From NCBI GenBank assembly GCA_023897205.1, contig JAHWDD010000009.1, forward strand, positions 1-64,000: 64,000 nucleotides of DNA. The letters are read 5' to 3'. Positions 45,038 through 55,689 of this stretch are shown piece after piece (positions within the stretch are counted from its first letter, which is position 1; the number at the start of each line of letters is the position of its first letter). The stretch is from Exophiala sp. HKRS030 (lineage: Eukaryota > Ascomycota > Eurotiomycetes > Chaetothyriales > Herpotrichiellaceae). Below the pieces are notes generated by a model, which was given only the letters and a program-made list of their open reading frames with translations, did no database searches and was not told the origin of the DNA. Made by a program: the position numbers and the translations under genes.

Positions 45038-47359
45038 ATGGAAGGTCCACGCATCGTCGTCTTGATCATCCTGCTTTTATTCATCTTCCTCACCCCAGAT
45101 CAACCAGCTCGTCGCAGATTCGCTGTCAATCAGGACACCATCAAACAGAGGCGTCTGACGGAGCTAAATGTCTTGACCAACACAACCTATGGTCAATTTA
45201 GTCCTGAGTCGCATCGCTGGCTAAATCTCACCGGCTTTCGGGAACACGATGGCTTTCAGTGGGCTACCCTTGCCCTGGTTCAAGACGCAACCAGGAAACA
45301 ATTTCGGTCGCTCTGGAAAGACTTAGACCCAACTGGTGCACCAGCTGTCTATGATCAACTCACTGGGGAAATCCGTGGTGACTTCCATACAAGGGTCTCA
45401 CCCAGCTCTGCGCCAGCCATCAATCTCACCGCGCTTGACCCCAACAAGGAATATATGACTCCTGTGTTCGAGAGAAATGTTACCGATGTGGAAGGAGAGT
45501 TAAGCGTGTCTCTTCTCGATTCAAACACTCTTGATAGTCATGATGCCGCGGCTGTTCGAGCCGATTTATCAATCTGGACCAAATCTGCTCCAGGAAATGG
45601 GTGGCAGGCTAGGGTCCAAGGGGTTCATCTTCCTTCTGGGCAGGTCATAATGTCGACCACAAGTTCCAAGTTCAATGCACTTTTCGCTCTACCACATTTT
45701 GCCCTGGAGTCGGATAGCTTCAACGCTTCTATTGCAGTCATGAACAAAACTGTCCACAAGCTGTGGGATAGAATGTTTGACGACGTGTCTGATGGACTTG
45801 CTTTCGCCCCTCAATGCGAACTCATTGTCTGGTTAATACCAAAGCCGCAAAGATTTCCGGGGCTGGATTCCTCTCAGGCAAAGGCCTTTCTCCATCAAGT
45901 CGAAAATGAACTCAGAGCTCCTGAAGGTGCTCCTATTGGCCAACCTCCTCTTCTCGCCTTTACCGCTGTCGTCTTTTCTCCCGATTGCGGGTACGTCCTT
46001 GAATCGGAATCAATTTACGGTCCCAAGGTTGAAACCTACTGGTCACTGGCTCAGAGACTGGTGTTCTCTTTCGTTATTATTCTAGGCATGCAAATAGCTC
46101 TACTCAAGCGACAGATGGAAAAAGCGTCTACACCATCAACGCGGAGTCGAATAGCATATCAAAGCATCGTCATAGCCGCCCTTGGAGACGGCTTACTACT
46201 TTTCGCCCTGATAGCCTTGCTCATGATTGACGAAGCCGCATTCCTGATCATTGCCTCAGCTGCATTCTTAGCATGCATGCATGTTGCTTTCCTTGAGGTC
46301 AAGTTCGTTTTTGACATCTGGACAATTCAGGTCGGCGATCCAGCCAGAGCAGAACAGGAAAGGCAAAGGAGAATGGCTGCAGCACCTGCAGTGACAGTCC
46401 CACCGCCAACAACAATCGACTCTTCAGAGACAACGGGAGCAGTACCGGCCACCACACAACCGGTTCTCGGCTCATTTGTCACCCCTTCTTCACTTCCAGC
46501 AAATCCTCCGAATGCGCCCGCCAGTCTCCCGCTTCCTGTTACCGCCGTAAGACCAGAAGGCGCTACCCCCATCATCATCCCTTCTGACCAAGGTGCGCCT
46601 TTTCAACCGGAAATTCCAAGCGCTAGAGCTTCATTTGCAGCTATCTACAGCAGATTCTATTTTTCCTTGGTTATGCTGATGTTCTTCTCTCTATGGGCTA
46701 TGTCTTGGCCGAGGACCCTGAGGTCCATCTATGCCAATCTCCTGGCCTTTGCATATTTCTCTTTTTGGTGGCCGCAAATCTATCGCAATATCATCAGAAA
46801 TTGCCGGAAAGCCTTGACTTGGGAGTACGTCATCGGCATCACTCTCCTCCGGGCTGTACCGGTTTTGTACTGGTATTTTGTTGATGACAATCTGTTATCC
46901 GTTGACACAAGCCCGAGGACGGCATTCATCTTGCTTGGTTGGTTGTGGTTCCAAGTCATTCTGCTAGCAAGTCAACAATTCCTCGGACCAAGGCTTCTAG
47001 TCCGAGAGTCTTGGTGTCCACCCGCCTATAATTATCATCCAGTCCTTCGAGAAGATGACGCTGAATCAAATGGCATGTCAATCGGTCTGCTAGCCTCCGC
47101 ATCAGAGGCAAAAGATAAAGACGATAGAACCCGGAAAGTTTTCGATTGTGCTATTTGCATGAATGAGATTGACGTGCCAGTTCTCCTCAAGGCGAACAGT
47201 GGCGGCATTGTTGGGAGAGGCAATGGAGCCACATGGCTCGAACAACGAAACTATATGGTCACGCCATGCAGACACATATTCCATGCTGACTGTCTTGAAG
47301 GCTGGATGAACTTGAGATTGGTGTGTCCTGTTTGCAGAGAATCCCTGCCTCCTCTTTAG
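45038..47359 (+). CDS. Dsc1/Tul1-like transmembrane RING E3 ubiquitin ligase
   Basis: A 773-residue intronless membrane protein. An N-terminal signal-anchor (VVLIILLLFIFLTPDQP) is followed by a long lumenal domain with glycosylation sequons, then about seven membrane helices between residues 340 and 660, interrupted by a Pro/Thr-rich loop. The C-terminus is a RING-H2 domain: CAICMNEI, CRHIFHADCLEGW and CPVCR, ending four residues after the finger. This architecture is that of Tul1 in yeast and Dsc1 in fission yeast and Aspergillus. The protein is the catalytic subunit of the Golgi Dsc complex, which ubiquitinates membrane proteins and in many fungi activates the SREBP pathway. The start 45038 directly precedes the first helix. 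Confidence 0.93.
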   Translation: MEGPRIVVLIILLLFIFLTPDQPARRRFAVNQDTIKQRRLTELNVLTNTTYGQFSPESHRWLNLTGFREHDGFQWATLALVQDATRKQFRSLWKDLDPTGAPAVYDQLTGEIRGDFHTRVSPSSAPAINLTALDPNKEYMTPVFERNVTDVEGELSVSLLDSNTLDSHDAAAVRADLSIWTKSAPGNGWQARVQGVHLPSGQVIMSTTSSKFNALFALPHFALESDSFNASIAVMNKTVHKLWDRMFDDVSDGLAFAPQCELIVWLIPKPQRFPGLDSSQAKAFLHQVENELRAPEGAPIGQPPLLAFTAVVFSPDCGYVLESESIYGPKVETYWSLAQRLVFSFVIILGMQIALLKRQMEKASTPSTRSRIAYQSIVIAALGDGLLLFALIALLMIDEAAFLIIASAAFLACMHVAFLEVKFVFDIWTIQVGDPARAEQERQRRMAAAPAVTVPPPTTIDSSETTGAVPATTQPVLGSFVTPSSLPANPPNAPASLPLPVTAVRPEGATPIIIPSDQGAPFQPEIPSARASFAAIYSRFYFSLVMLMFFSLWAMSWPRTLRSIYANLLAFAYFSFWWPQIYRNIIRNCRKALTWEYVIGITLLRAVPVLYWYFVDDNLLSVDTSPRTAFILLGWLWFQVILLASQQFLGPRLLVRESWCPPAYNYHPVLREDDAESNGMSIGLLASASEAKDKDDRTRKVFDCAICMNEIDVPVLLKANSGGIVGRGNGATWLEQRNYMVTPCRHIFHADCLEGWMNLRLVCPVCRESLPPL

Positions 47360-47836
47360 CATACCTCACTGCCCAAGGACGTCCAATTCCCAGCTCAGAC
47401 CAATGAAGAGAACGGGACAACTAAGCCCGCAACTCAGCATGACTGAGTTTTTGCATAAGAAGTCCATCGTGCCACGCTAGATCTCGCCATAAAATAGCTC
47501 TTGTTTGCCACATGAGAGTTCCAATTCCTAATATAGAAGCCATCAGAAGCATCCATGGACCTAATCCTTCCCGATTTACTTTTCTACAATTTACCGTTCA
47601 CCCACTCTTTCGCCCAAGCACGGTGCGGGAAAGCACTTGCATGTCCCTTATTCGATAAACGCTTCGATGCGGAGAAGAGGGGCGCTTTTGCTATTTCGAC
47701 TTCATGCACCCCAACTCGCGTGACTGTTCCATTCTACGTGTGAGTCGAACTGGTGAACACAGATATGGTATTGTAGCATCACTTGCATCTTAATGCTGCC
47801 GCCTTTTGCCACTCTGTCTGCCATACAGCTACCAGC
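47360..47836. other. Intergenic, nothing recognised
   Basis: 477 bases between two genes in the same direction. No coding or RNA gene is evident; it probably contains the Dsc1 3' end and the promoter of the peptidase gene. Confidence 0.5.
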
Positions 47837-49589
47837 ATGGATAAATATGAGTACAATGGTATCAAGAACTACGCTCAAGTTCGTCATTCACGTGTCAGAG
47901 CTTGTCTCTTGGCTCGATCAGCCAGCCTGAAGTTACTTTGGTTGATATCTCTTTTTTCGTCTGCACTTCTGATACAAATTCTATTTGTAAGTCCAAAATG
48001 CCATAGGCGACGCATTCAAGGATGAATTTGGCCAACCGTGGGCAATGTATCCAATCACTGACGGAGAAGTTTCGTGCAGACTTCATTACCTTCGATTGGT
48101 TCTGCGCGGCACCACAAACCGAATGTCGACGCGGTACAGAAGTGTGCAATCAATAATCTCAAGAAGAATCTTGACTTTTTAAACAATGCAGTTGCCATCA
48201 AACCCGAAGAATTCGTAAATCGGCGAGATCGACTGGCCACAGTCCTCCATGACTCTGGCATTGACGGATTCGCCCTCGAGCCAGGATATACCTTTCAGTA
48301 TTATGGCAATATCAGCCAGACGGACTGGGAGCCGTGGGAACCGGAAGAACGGCCTTTTCTTATGATCATACGTCCTAAACTCAATCAAGTGACAGGTCGC
48401 GTTACTGCCAAGACGAGTTTTCTCGCGCCTCATTTCGAAGAAGGGCGTGTACGAATGCTTGGGATGCCGTTCCCAGGAGATGAAGTCCTTGACATTACCG
48501 TTTGGGAAGAGCACTGGGATCCCTACGAAACTCTGCGAGTCACCATGTTCAATAATGCCTCGGACGTGAAGATCATGGTTGATGAAGAGATGCGGGATTA
48601 CATCGTTCGAGGACTCCATGGCGCCGGATTCGTGACCGTGGGACTAAGTCCGGAAGTCGAGAATGTCAGGCAGAGAAAATCGCCTGCGGAAATCGAATTG
48701 TTGAGAGCAGTCAATACCGGAACAGTTGAGGCTCTAAGGCAAATGAGACCTTGTGAGTGCTATCTCCACCTTCGGATATGACATCTGGCCTGACAATGTT
48801 CGATAGGTCTCGTGCCGGGCTTGACAGAGAATGAGGTCACTACTGTCCTTGACAACGCACTCCTCTCCATCGGATTTTCGCTATTCTTCAATATTGTCTT
48901 ATTCGATGAAAATGCAGCTCTACCACATGGCGGTTTCATTACTGGGGACAAGATTTTGACCCATGATAGCATGGTGCTAATTGACGTCGGGTAAGCCACG
49001 GTCTAGATCTCAGGAAAGCTCCTAACATCAACGCAGAGCACATTACTCAGGATACTCCTCAGATATATGCCGAAGTTTCTTCATCGACCCTCCAAAAACG
49101 TCTAGTCGACTTCGCTGGCGCCGCGGACTTCTGAAGATACTATCCTTTCTCAGGCCAGGAGCGCCCCGACCACTACTTACCCATAAAAGCTACCCAAACG
49201 GGGATGATGATCTACACGATCTCAAGCTCGAAATATGGGATTTGGTTCTCGCTGCGCAAGATGCGAGCATACTCGCATTCACGACTAATCATGTCGCTGC
49301 AGATGTCGATCTTGCTGCGCGTGCAGTGATCTCGGCCGCCGGCTACGGAGACGCCTTCACCCACCGCGTCGGCCATGGAATCGGGATCAAGGCACATGAG
49401 TCGCCTTATCTGAACAAAGGAAATACGCAAACGCGTTTACTGCCTGGGATGACATTCACTAGCGAACCGGGAGTGTACCTCGAGGGCAAGTTTGGAGTTC
49501 GCCACGAGGATATCTTTCTCGTCAGGGAACATGGTCAAGAGCCTGAGTGTCTGACTGGGAGAAGAGCAACTGGACCGTGGGACCCGTGA
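47837..49589 (+). CDS. M24 family metallopeptidase (Xaa-Pro aminopeptidase-like), membrane-anchored
   Basis: Four exons (47837-47986, 48080-48752, 48807-48990, 49037-49589) encode 519 residues with all phases closing. The first exon supplies a short basic cytosolic tail and one membrane segment, LLWLISLFSSALLIQILF, giving a probable type II anchor. An N-terminal creatinase-like domain follows. The pita-bread catalytic domain has the M24 metal ligands: Asp334 in LIDVG, Asp345 in YSSDICRSFF, the His in HRVGHGIGIKAHE, and Glu in TFTSEPGVY and GVRHEDIFLV. These suit an active di-metal aminopeptidase P-type enzyme cleaving N-terminal Xaa-Pro bonds. The anchor is unusual, since most fungal aminopeptidase P proteins are soluble; it depends on the first exon being correct. 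Confidence 0.88.
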
Positions 49590-50494
49590 GTTCAGAAAAC
49601 AGAGATGTCTCATGAGCATTGACCTGTGACCATTTCTCGACAAAGCCCCGGCTCTTACTGGTCTGGGTACTTGTACCACTGGACACACTGTCCCGCCTTC
49701 GTAGCACCCTCTCGAAGATATGCTGCCATCCCACGGGTCATTTGTCAAAGTCACATTTGAGCACATTATCTGTTTCAACATTCACAGGAAATCCACAGCT
49801 CAACAGCCGACCAGCTTGAGAAGCTCTTGATGTATCTCGTTACCTGTCTTACAACGCTTTCGAAGAAAAGCTTCCACTCCCTTCGATCCCACCAAGATCT
49901 CGCACTAAATTCTGGCCGTTTTAGCTCCATCAGTTGCGTTTTCCGGCCAAAGATAATGCCGCCTAACCTGCTTATGGTTCGCAGCACCTACTTGGCGTTA
50001 GCTACGATGTCTGTGCGAGCCGATCAATCGGGTATTTTCGACCAACGGTGACGGAAGTTATAGTGGGCCAGAACCACAACGATTTTGGGATTGGGAATAG
50101 GGGTACATTCCGAAGAAGAACTTGGGTAGTAAAGTGACCGATTTCATGATCAGGCTTCGCAGAAAGCCAGACTAGGTTTTTCGTGCAGTATCTGAGGCAC
50201 GGCAAACCCTGAGTCTGTCTCTGAATGTCCTCGACCTGAGTGAGGTTTTGCGAAAATATGTCAGGACTATTTGCGAGGATTCAAGAAGGATATCATCTAT
50301 CAAAATTTGGACTCTGGAGCGCCTAAGGGCCCCATTACTCGAGGCATTAGCCCTCGAGAGAAATCAAATAGCCTACAATATGGAGATGAATTCTCTTATA
50401 TGGAAAGCTACAGTTCGGAGGAAGCGCTTAGCGATTCTCGTTTTGAATAGATCTGCGAATGATCTGAATCTCGGAGCTCGTTACTTTTTCGGTA
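49590..50494. other. Intergenic, nothing supported
   Basis: Region between the convergent M24 peptidase and GH3 genes. A + strand frame at 50248-50571 overlaps the GH3 3' end, starts at an ATG but resembles nothing and has no flanking gene signals, so it is not called. Confidence 0.5.
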
Positions 50495-53072
50495 CTAAAC
50501 GTCCACTTCTAGAAACGGCCGACTGCTTAATGGTGAAATTAGACCCTGTAGTTTCAGATCTCTGCTACTGAAGCCGACTCTTACACCTATCTCTCCAGAT
50601 GGGATAACCCAATCCTGCTTTCGCGTATTCCAATAGCTAACATCACGGCGATTAAGCCAGAATTGAACAGTCTGACTCTCTCCTGGTTGAAGAAGTATCT
50701 TATCGAAACCACGTAAAACGTTCCTTGGCGTTGGCTGATCACCTGTAATTTGTGGAAGTCCAAGATAAAGTTGTGGTACGGCAGCGCCGGTGAGAACACC
50801 TATATTTGCAACAGTGACGTTTATCACGTACAAATTTCCCCAGAGGTTGTCATTTCCACCCGGAGCAATAGGCCCGGGTGGAGGCGTGGCTTTGATTGAT
50901 TTCTCGGGGACGAGGTTTTCAATCTGGAGGTGCGACAGCTCGAACTCCGTGTAGGATAGCCCGAAGCCAAATTCGTACTGTACAGACTTGTTATAATGAT
51001 CAAAGTGGCGATAGTCAATGAGGAGACCTTCTGAAAAGTTCGACTGCCATGCATTGGGGTCTTCCGTGTTTTGAAGTGACGTGGAGTTCGTGATTGGGGC
51101 GAAATCATAGTCTGAAGCATCCAGTGCAATGGTGTAGGGAAGCTTTCCGCTGGGATTTATGTCGCCGTAGAGGACATCGACAATGGAATTGCCAGACTGC
51201 TCTCCAGGAAGGTGTGCAGCCAAAATAGCGGTAACATTGGGATTACCAGCCCATGGCATGACGTTGAGACCAGCAGAATGGGTGACGACAATGGTATTGT
51301 TACAATATGCGGTCACTTTTTGAACCACCGCATCACTCTCCCAATCTGCTTCGAGAGACAGTCGGTCGACGCCCTCAGACGCATAACTTTTCAGAAATAC
51401 CAGGCAAACGTCAGGTATAGGCACAATGTATGTCAGACCTTCGGGCCTAGAATATGACAGGGATGATCTGGCTATTAGAGTGTTGTTGAGCAGATATTGT
51501 ACAAGGGTTCCGTCCTGAGTCGCACGTGCTTTGATGGCCTCCAACGGTGAGATCAAGGTTGAAAGCCGAGCTGTACCACTTCCTCCGCCTACAGGCAATG
51601 TGCCATACTCTGTCAATAGTTAGACGACATTGGTCCGGGAAGGTCACAGGAAAGGAAAATGTAGAACGTAGAGCCAAGGACCCAAATGGTCCGAACATAC
51701 CGTAACCAAATGGTTGATTATAAGCTCCACCGGAGAAATACAACCCATCAACAAGATCACCGGCGTCATTTCCAAAGATCCCAATACTCTGGGGAGTCCT
51801 CAGTGGTAGAGCATTGTTCGTGTTCTTGAGAAGCACAATACTTGTAGCGCCGAGTTCGCGTATGAAATCGGCATGATCCCCACGCACATCAATGTCGGGG
51901 CTCCCAGGGTAAATTGGTACGGCCAAGGGGGCAGGTTACCATTGTTAAGTGTTGGAGATCGTCCGTCGATGGGCGGATAGTTGTCTTGGTAGAGATAGAA
52001 ATAGGGAGTCATGACACGTCGTACCATGTCGTCGACACGAGAGATCGGTAGGGAGCCGTTGTTGACTGCCTGAGTGATGTTTCCACCAAACATAGAAGCA
52101 TTAAGGTCGCGCCCAACACTGCCTAATGCAAATCAACAATCTGGCCATAAGAGGAGGAATTGTTAGAGGTCTCTCACCAGGCATATCCACATCCAAACCT
52201 GCCTGGATGGCATCCACCCCAGCATGAGTGGCCGCCCAGTCAGACACAACATAGCCTTGGAAACCAAGCTCGGTCTTCAATAAACCATTGAGAGCTTTAG
52301 AGTTCTGACAGCCGTAGGATCCATTGATTCTATTGTAAGAGCACATGACGGAGGACACTCCTGCGCGGATTCCATCAGCGAAGGGCCACAAATACAGTTC
52401 GTGCATTGTTCGATCATCAATGTTGGCCGAGACTGCTTCAATGGTAGACCCGTTGTGAGAGATACTTGGATTTCGCTGTGTCTCCTGCTCGTTACCGATG
52501 TAGTGCTTAAGACATGCTTGAGCTCCGGCCTTTTGCATGCCTTGAATGGTTTGGGCAGCAGCTACCCCTGTCAAGTATGGGTCTGGTGAGAACCCTTCCC
52601 AATTCCGTCCGCCATAAGCAGATCTACCGAGTGGTCCCACAACTGGCCCAAGGATAACATGACTTCCTTTTGCTTTGAATTCGACGCCCAAATATAAACC
52701 TCTTGCAAAGATGAGGCCGCGGTCCCAGGATGCAGCAGCCGTGAGACCTGCAGGAAAGGTGGAGGCATAAGTCGCCAATCGAATCGACAAAGGCCCATCT
52801 TGCATACAGATTCCATCAAATCCGAGTCGAGGAATAGCACCGATATTTCCCACACATGGACCGGGAGTTCCAGTCACCATTTGAGCTTTCTCTTCGAGTG
52901 AGAGGTTTGCCACAAACTCTGATGCTCGATCGAATGCCCACTCCCAACCCTGGCCAAGGGCAGGAGGACTTGGGTAGAAAGGAGGTGACGTAACAAGGTC
53001 GTGGGCAGAAGATAGAATAAAAGAGCCTAGGCCTACCACGAGAGCCACGAGAAGAAATTTAAATGTGATCAT
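50495..53072 (-). CDS. Secreted GH3 beta-glucosidase, one frameshift
   Basis: Glycoside hydrolase family 3 enzyme of about 810 residues after correction, from exons 53072-52178, 52122-51701 and 51609-50495 (introns of 55 and 91 nt). The signal peptide FLLVALVVGLGSFILSSA marks it as secreted. Family blocks include GICMQDGPLSIR, YGGRNWEGFSPDPYLTG, LKHYIGNEQE, MCSYNRING and the nucleophile Asp278 in GYVVSDWAATHAG. The second GH3 domain is visible at TSIVLLKNTNNALPL, and an FnIII-type C-terminal domain carries YEFGFGLSYTEFELS. Many N-glycosylation sequons are present. In exon 2 the frame breaks at plus-strand GGGG 51897-51900. One added base links PYQFTLGAP to DIDVRGDHADFIRELG, after which all splice phases match. 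It probably releases glucose from cello-oligosaccharides or glycosides outside the cell. Confidence 0.92.
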
Positions 53073-54417
53073 CGTGGCCTTAGTAGGTGCAGAATTGGAG
53101 ATTAGAATGACGGGCTGAAATGCTATGAACAGTCAGCATGAGAAATAGCAACCAAGATCGTAAGGTCTCCACACATGCAAGGAGTAGCCGTTGCGAAGAT
53201 GTGGAAGTTCTTTCAAGACCCGCAGGTAATGGACCCCTGCCACAATCTGTCGGTGAGGAGTAGAATGTACTTTGCGTACACAAGATATTCTCGGCAGAGC
53301 TTTGAACCGCAAGTTTTGGTAGGAAACGTGGCTATGAGTGGCCGAAGCAAGAACGTGAAGTTGGGATAATGATCAAATCGTGCCGGACGGACGCAAGCCA
53401 CGATAGTCAGCACACTAGTAATTCATCTTCCGGATCCAGACGAGGTTTCTATCAGAAGCAGAGCAAAGGTTGGTGTTGGGTAAATCATCGTAGGGCTTTC
53501 TGGGGTTTGCCTCTTATTTGGGAATTGCGAAAGAATTGTGCCTTCCTTCATGACGGATGATGTGACACATCGAAGAAGGTTGCACAAAGACGAGGCAGGC
53601 GCGACTTGTGATCCAATGCTTGGCACTCATATTGGTGCTACCTCGCAGCCTCGTCCCAAAATTGTACAACCAAAGACCAGGACGACGAATCTTGATGGTA
53701 TCGGTGGTTTTTTGGTGTCGGATTTTGCTCTCGCAGAACCCGTGGCTGAGTAGAGGCACTCGAAAATGTTAATTCATTCGGTGATACCAACGCTATTCTG
53801 CCTTAACATCGTTCAATAAAACCATTTCGAAGCACAGCGAGGCTTCCAATATTCGGCATAGCAGAACAACCTTGATAAACGGGCGATTCCATCTCCTCGG
53901 CGAACGTATGGTCAGACCTTTTGGGAAGAACACTTGAAACATAGGGGAACGTGAGCCTCGAAGACATCGTAAGTCACGTGCCCGACGAGGATGTTCGTTG
54001 CCGATGCAGTTGCCGATGATGTTCCACTGCGGTCGGCACCCAGGTCGTCTTCAAGTGATGTCAGGCTGATTCCAGGACCACTGCCATGCCGGACACTACT
54101 CGAAGGCGGGGAAAGCGGAGCGTGGCCGAAGGTCATTCACTTTTCGGAGGTTTCCCGTCGGCACCCATAGAAACATCCGCAAACCACCGAAACAGTCGAC
54201 TCATATTGCAAAGATCACAACGTGAATGTGGTCCGTTGACCGTTCGTGAACGCAATGTTGCGGCCACCGCACTCGACCTTATGTTGGTGAGAAAAGTACA
54301 AAGGAAGTTACCATCCCAATTTCCTTTCACAATCATGTCTTCGGCAATTGGTAATTATCCACATTCCAATTCCGCATAGACTACAATTCCTTTTCAGCAT
54401 CAAATCTGAAAGCAAAG
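53073..54417. promoter_or_regulatory. Divergent intergenic region, GH3 / aldolase
   Basis: 1.35 kb between divergent starts, without a coding frame that resembles any family. It may hold promoters of both genes. No operator could be assigned. Confidence 0.45.
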
Positions 54418-55329
54418 ATGGTCGAAGCAGAGATCAAAGTATGCAACCCATGGCGCGATCGTATCCTTAGGGGTGAGATCTGCTCTGTCATGTCTTGCAA
54501 ATACTTCATTTCCAACGAGATCGCCATGATGACGAGGATGGCTGGCATCGATGGCATGTTCATTGACCTAGAGCACTCTGTTCTGACCATGCGGGAAGCT
54601 TCGCAGCTCATTACGGCTTGCAATTATGTTGGAGTCAGTCCAATTGTTCGCATTCCATCGAAAGCTCACTGGCACCTTAGCAGAATTCTGGACGCTGGTG
54701 CAGCGGCTGTTGTCATTCCACACTGCGAGACGGTAGCTCAGGTTGAAGAAATTGTACTGGATAGCAAGTATGCGCCTCTGGGACGTCGCGGCTGCGCGAA
54801 CAATCAACCCATACTCAACTTTCGGACGGTACCCACCAAGTTGCAGAATCGTCTTCTCAACGAGCAAACCATGGTCATCCCAATGATCGAGACCCCCGAG
54901 GCAGTTGGGCTTGCCGATGAATTCTTCGCAATCCCAGGAGTAGATGGTATTCTTATTGGCTCAAATGACTTATGCACCGATCTCGGAATACCTGGCCAGT
55001 ATGATAATCCTCTGTATTTGACTTCAGTCGAGAAAATCATCAAAGCCGGCGTCAAAGCTGGAAAACCTATCGGAGTCGGAGGCATTGGAGGAAGACTTGA
55101 TCTCTTGGAGAAGTTCTTCAGCCTAGGAGCAACATGGTCCTTAAGTGGAGGAGATGGGTCGATGCTGCAGGCAGGAATGCAACAACTTGGCAAAACTTAT
55201 GCTGAGATCAATGGCCGAGTGCAGAGCCACCGGTCCAGTATGAATGGGCATACTCAAGAAATTCCACAGCAGAACGGAAGGCGCAAAGTCAATGTTAATC
55301 ACACAGTCAACGCTCGGACAGCTGTATGA
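54418..55329 (+). CDS. HpcH/HpaI family aldolase
   Basis: A 303-residue intronless class II aldolase of the HpcH/HpaI family, which cleaves 4-hydroxy-2-oxo acids or 2-keto-3-deoxy sugar acids to pyruvate and an aldehyde. Catalytic and metal residues are visible: Glu52 and His53 in FIDLEHS, Arg78 in SPIVRIPS, Glu158 in IPMIETPEAV and Asp184 in IGSNDLCTDLG. The barrel core matches bacterial length, and the last 45 residues are a polar Gln/Asn-rich tail probably specific to this protein. Start ATG 54418 directly precedes a typical N-terminus. The gene sits between a GH3 gene and two Zn2Cys6 regulators, with a hydroxyacid dehydrogenase and an anion permease further downstream, which suggests a catabolic cluster. 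Confidence 0.93.
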   Translation: MVEAEIKVCNPWRDRILRGEICSVMSCKYFISNEIAMMTRMAGIDGMFIDLEHSVLTMREASQLITACNYVGVSPIVRIPSKAHWHLSRILDAGAAAVVIPHCETVAQVEEIVLDSKYAPLGRRGCANNQPILNFRTVPTKLQNRLLNEQTMVIPMIETPEAVGLADEFFAIPGVDGILIGSNDLCTDLGIPGQYDNPLYLTSVEKIIKAGVKAGKPIGVGGIGGRLDLLEKFFSLGATWSLSGGDGSMLQAGMQQLGKTYAEINGRVQSHRSSMNGHTQEIPQQNGRRKVNVNHTVNARTAV

Positions 55330-55689
55330 AGTAGTCGAGGGGTATCTGGAATGTGATTCTGGTTGAACTGCATTTGATACTGAGCCTCTTTAGACGGCAA
55401 AGGGAGAAAGTTGATGCATGGTTATCAAAGCTTAGTAGAACAGAGATGTTGTCTTCATCTTAGAGCTGTGTAATCGGAATCACATGTGAATCCATTACAA
55501 GCATTCTTGCAACCATAGTTCCATGGAGCACGTGATTGTCCTAGTAAACTGTCTTGGCACTACGCCCTACCGAGCTAGATCTGGACGTCACTTAAACAAT
55601 CGTCGGCTCAAGACACCAGAAGATGACTACCAGATTCAGGTCTTCATGCATCTGTCCATGCCAGACCACCTGTTTAAAATCGACACTTC
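55330..55689. other. Intergenic, nothing recognised
   Basis: 360 bases between the aldolase and the first regulator gene, holding the aldolase 3' end and the regulator promoter. Confidence 0.5.

Noticed and set aside
50248..50571. 107-codon + frame overlapping the GH3 3' end
   Set aside because: It overlaps conserved coding sequence on the other strand and resembles nothing known.
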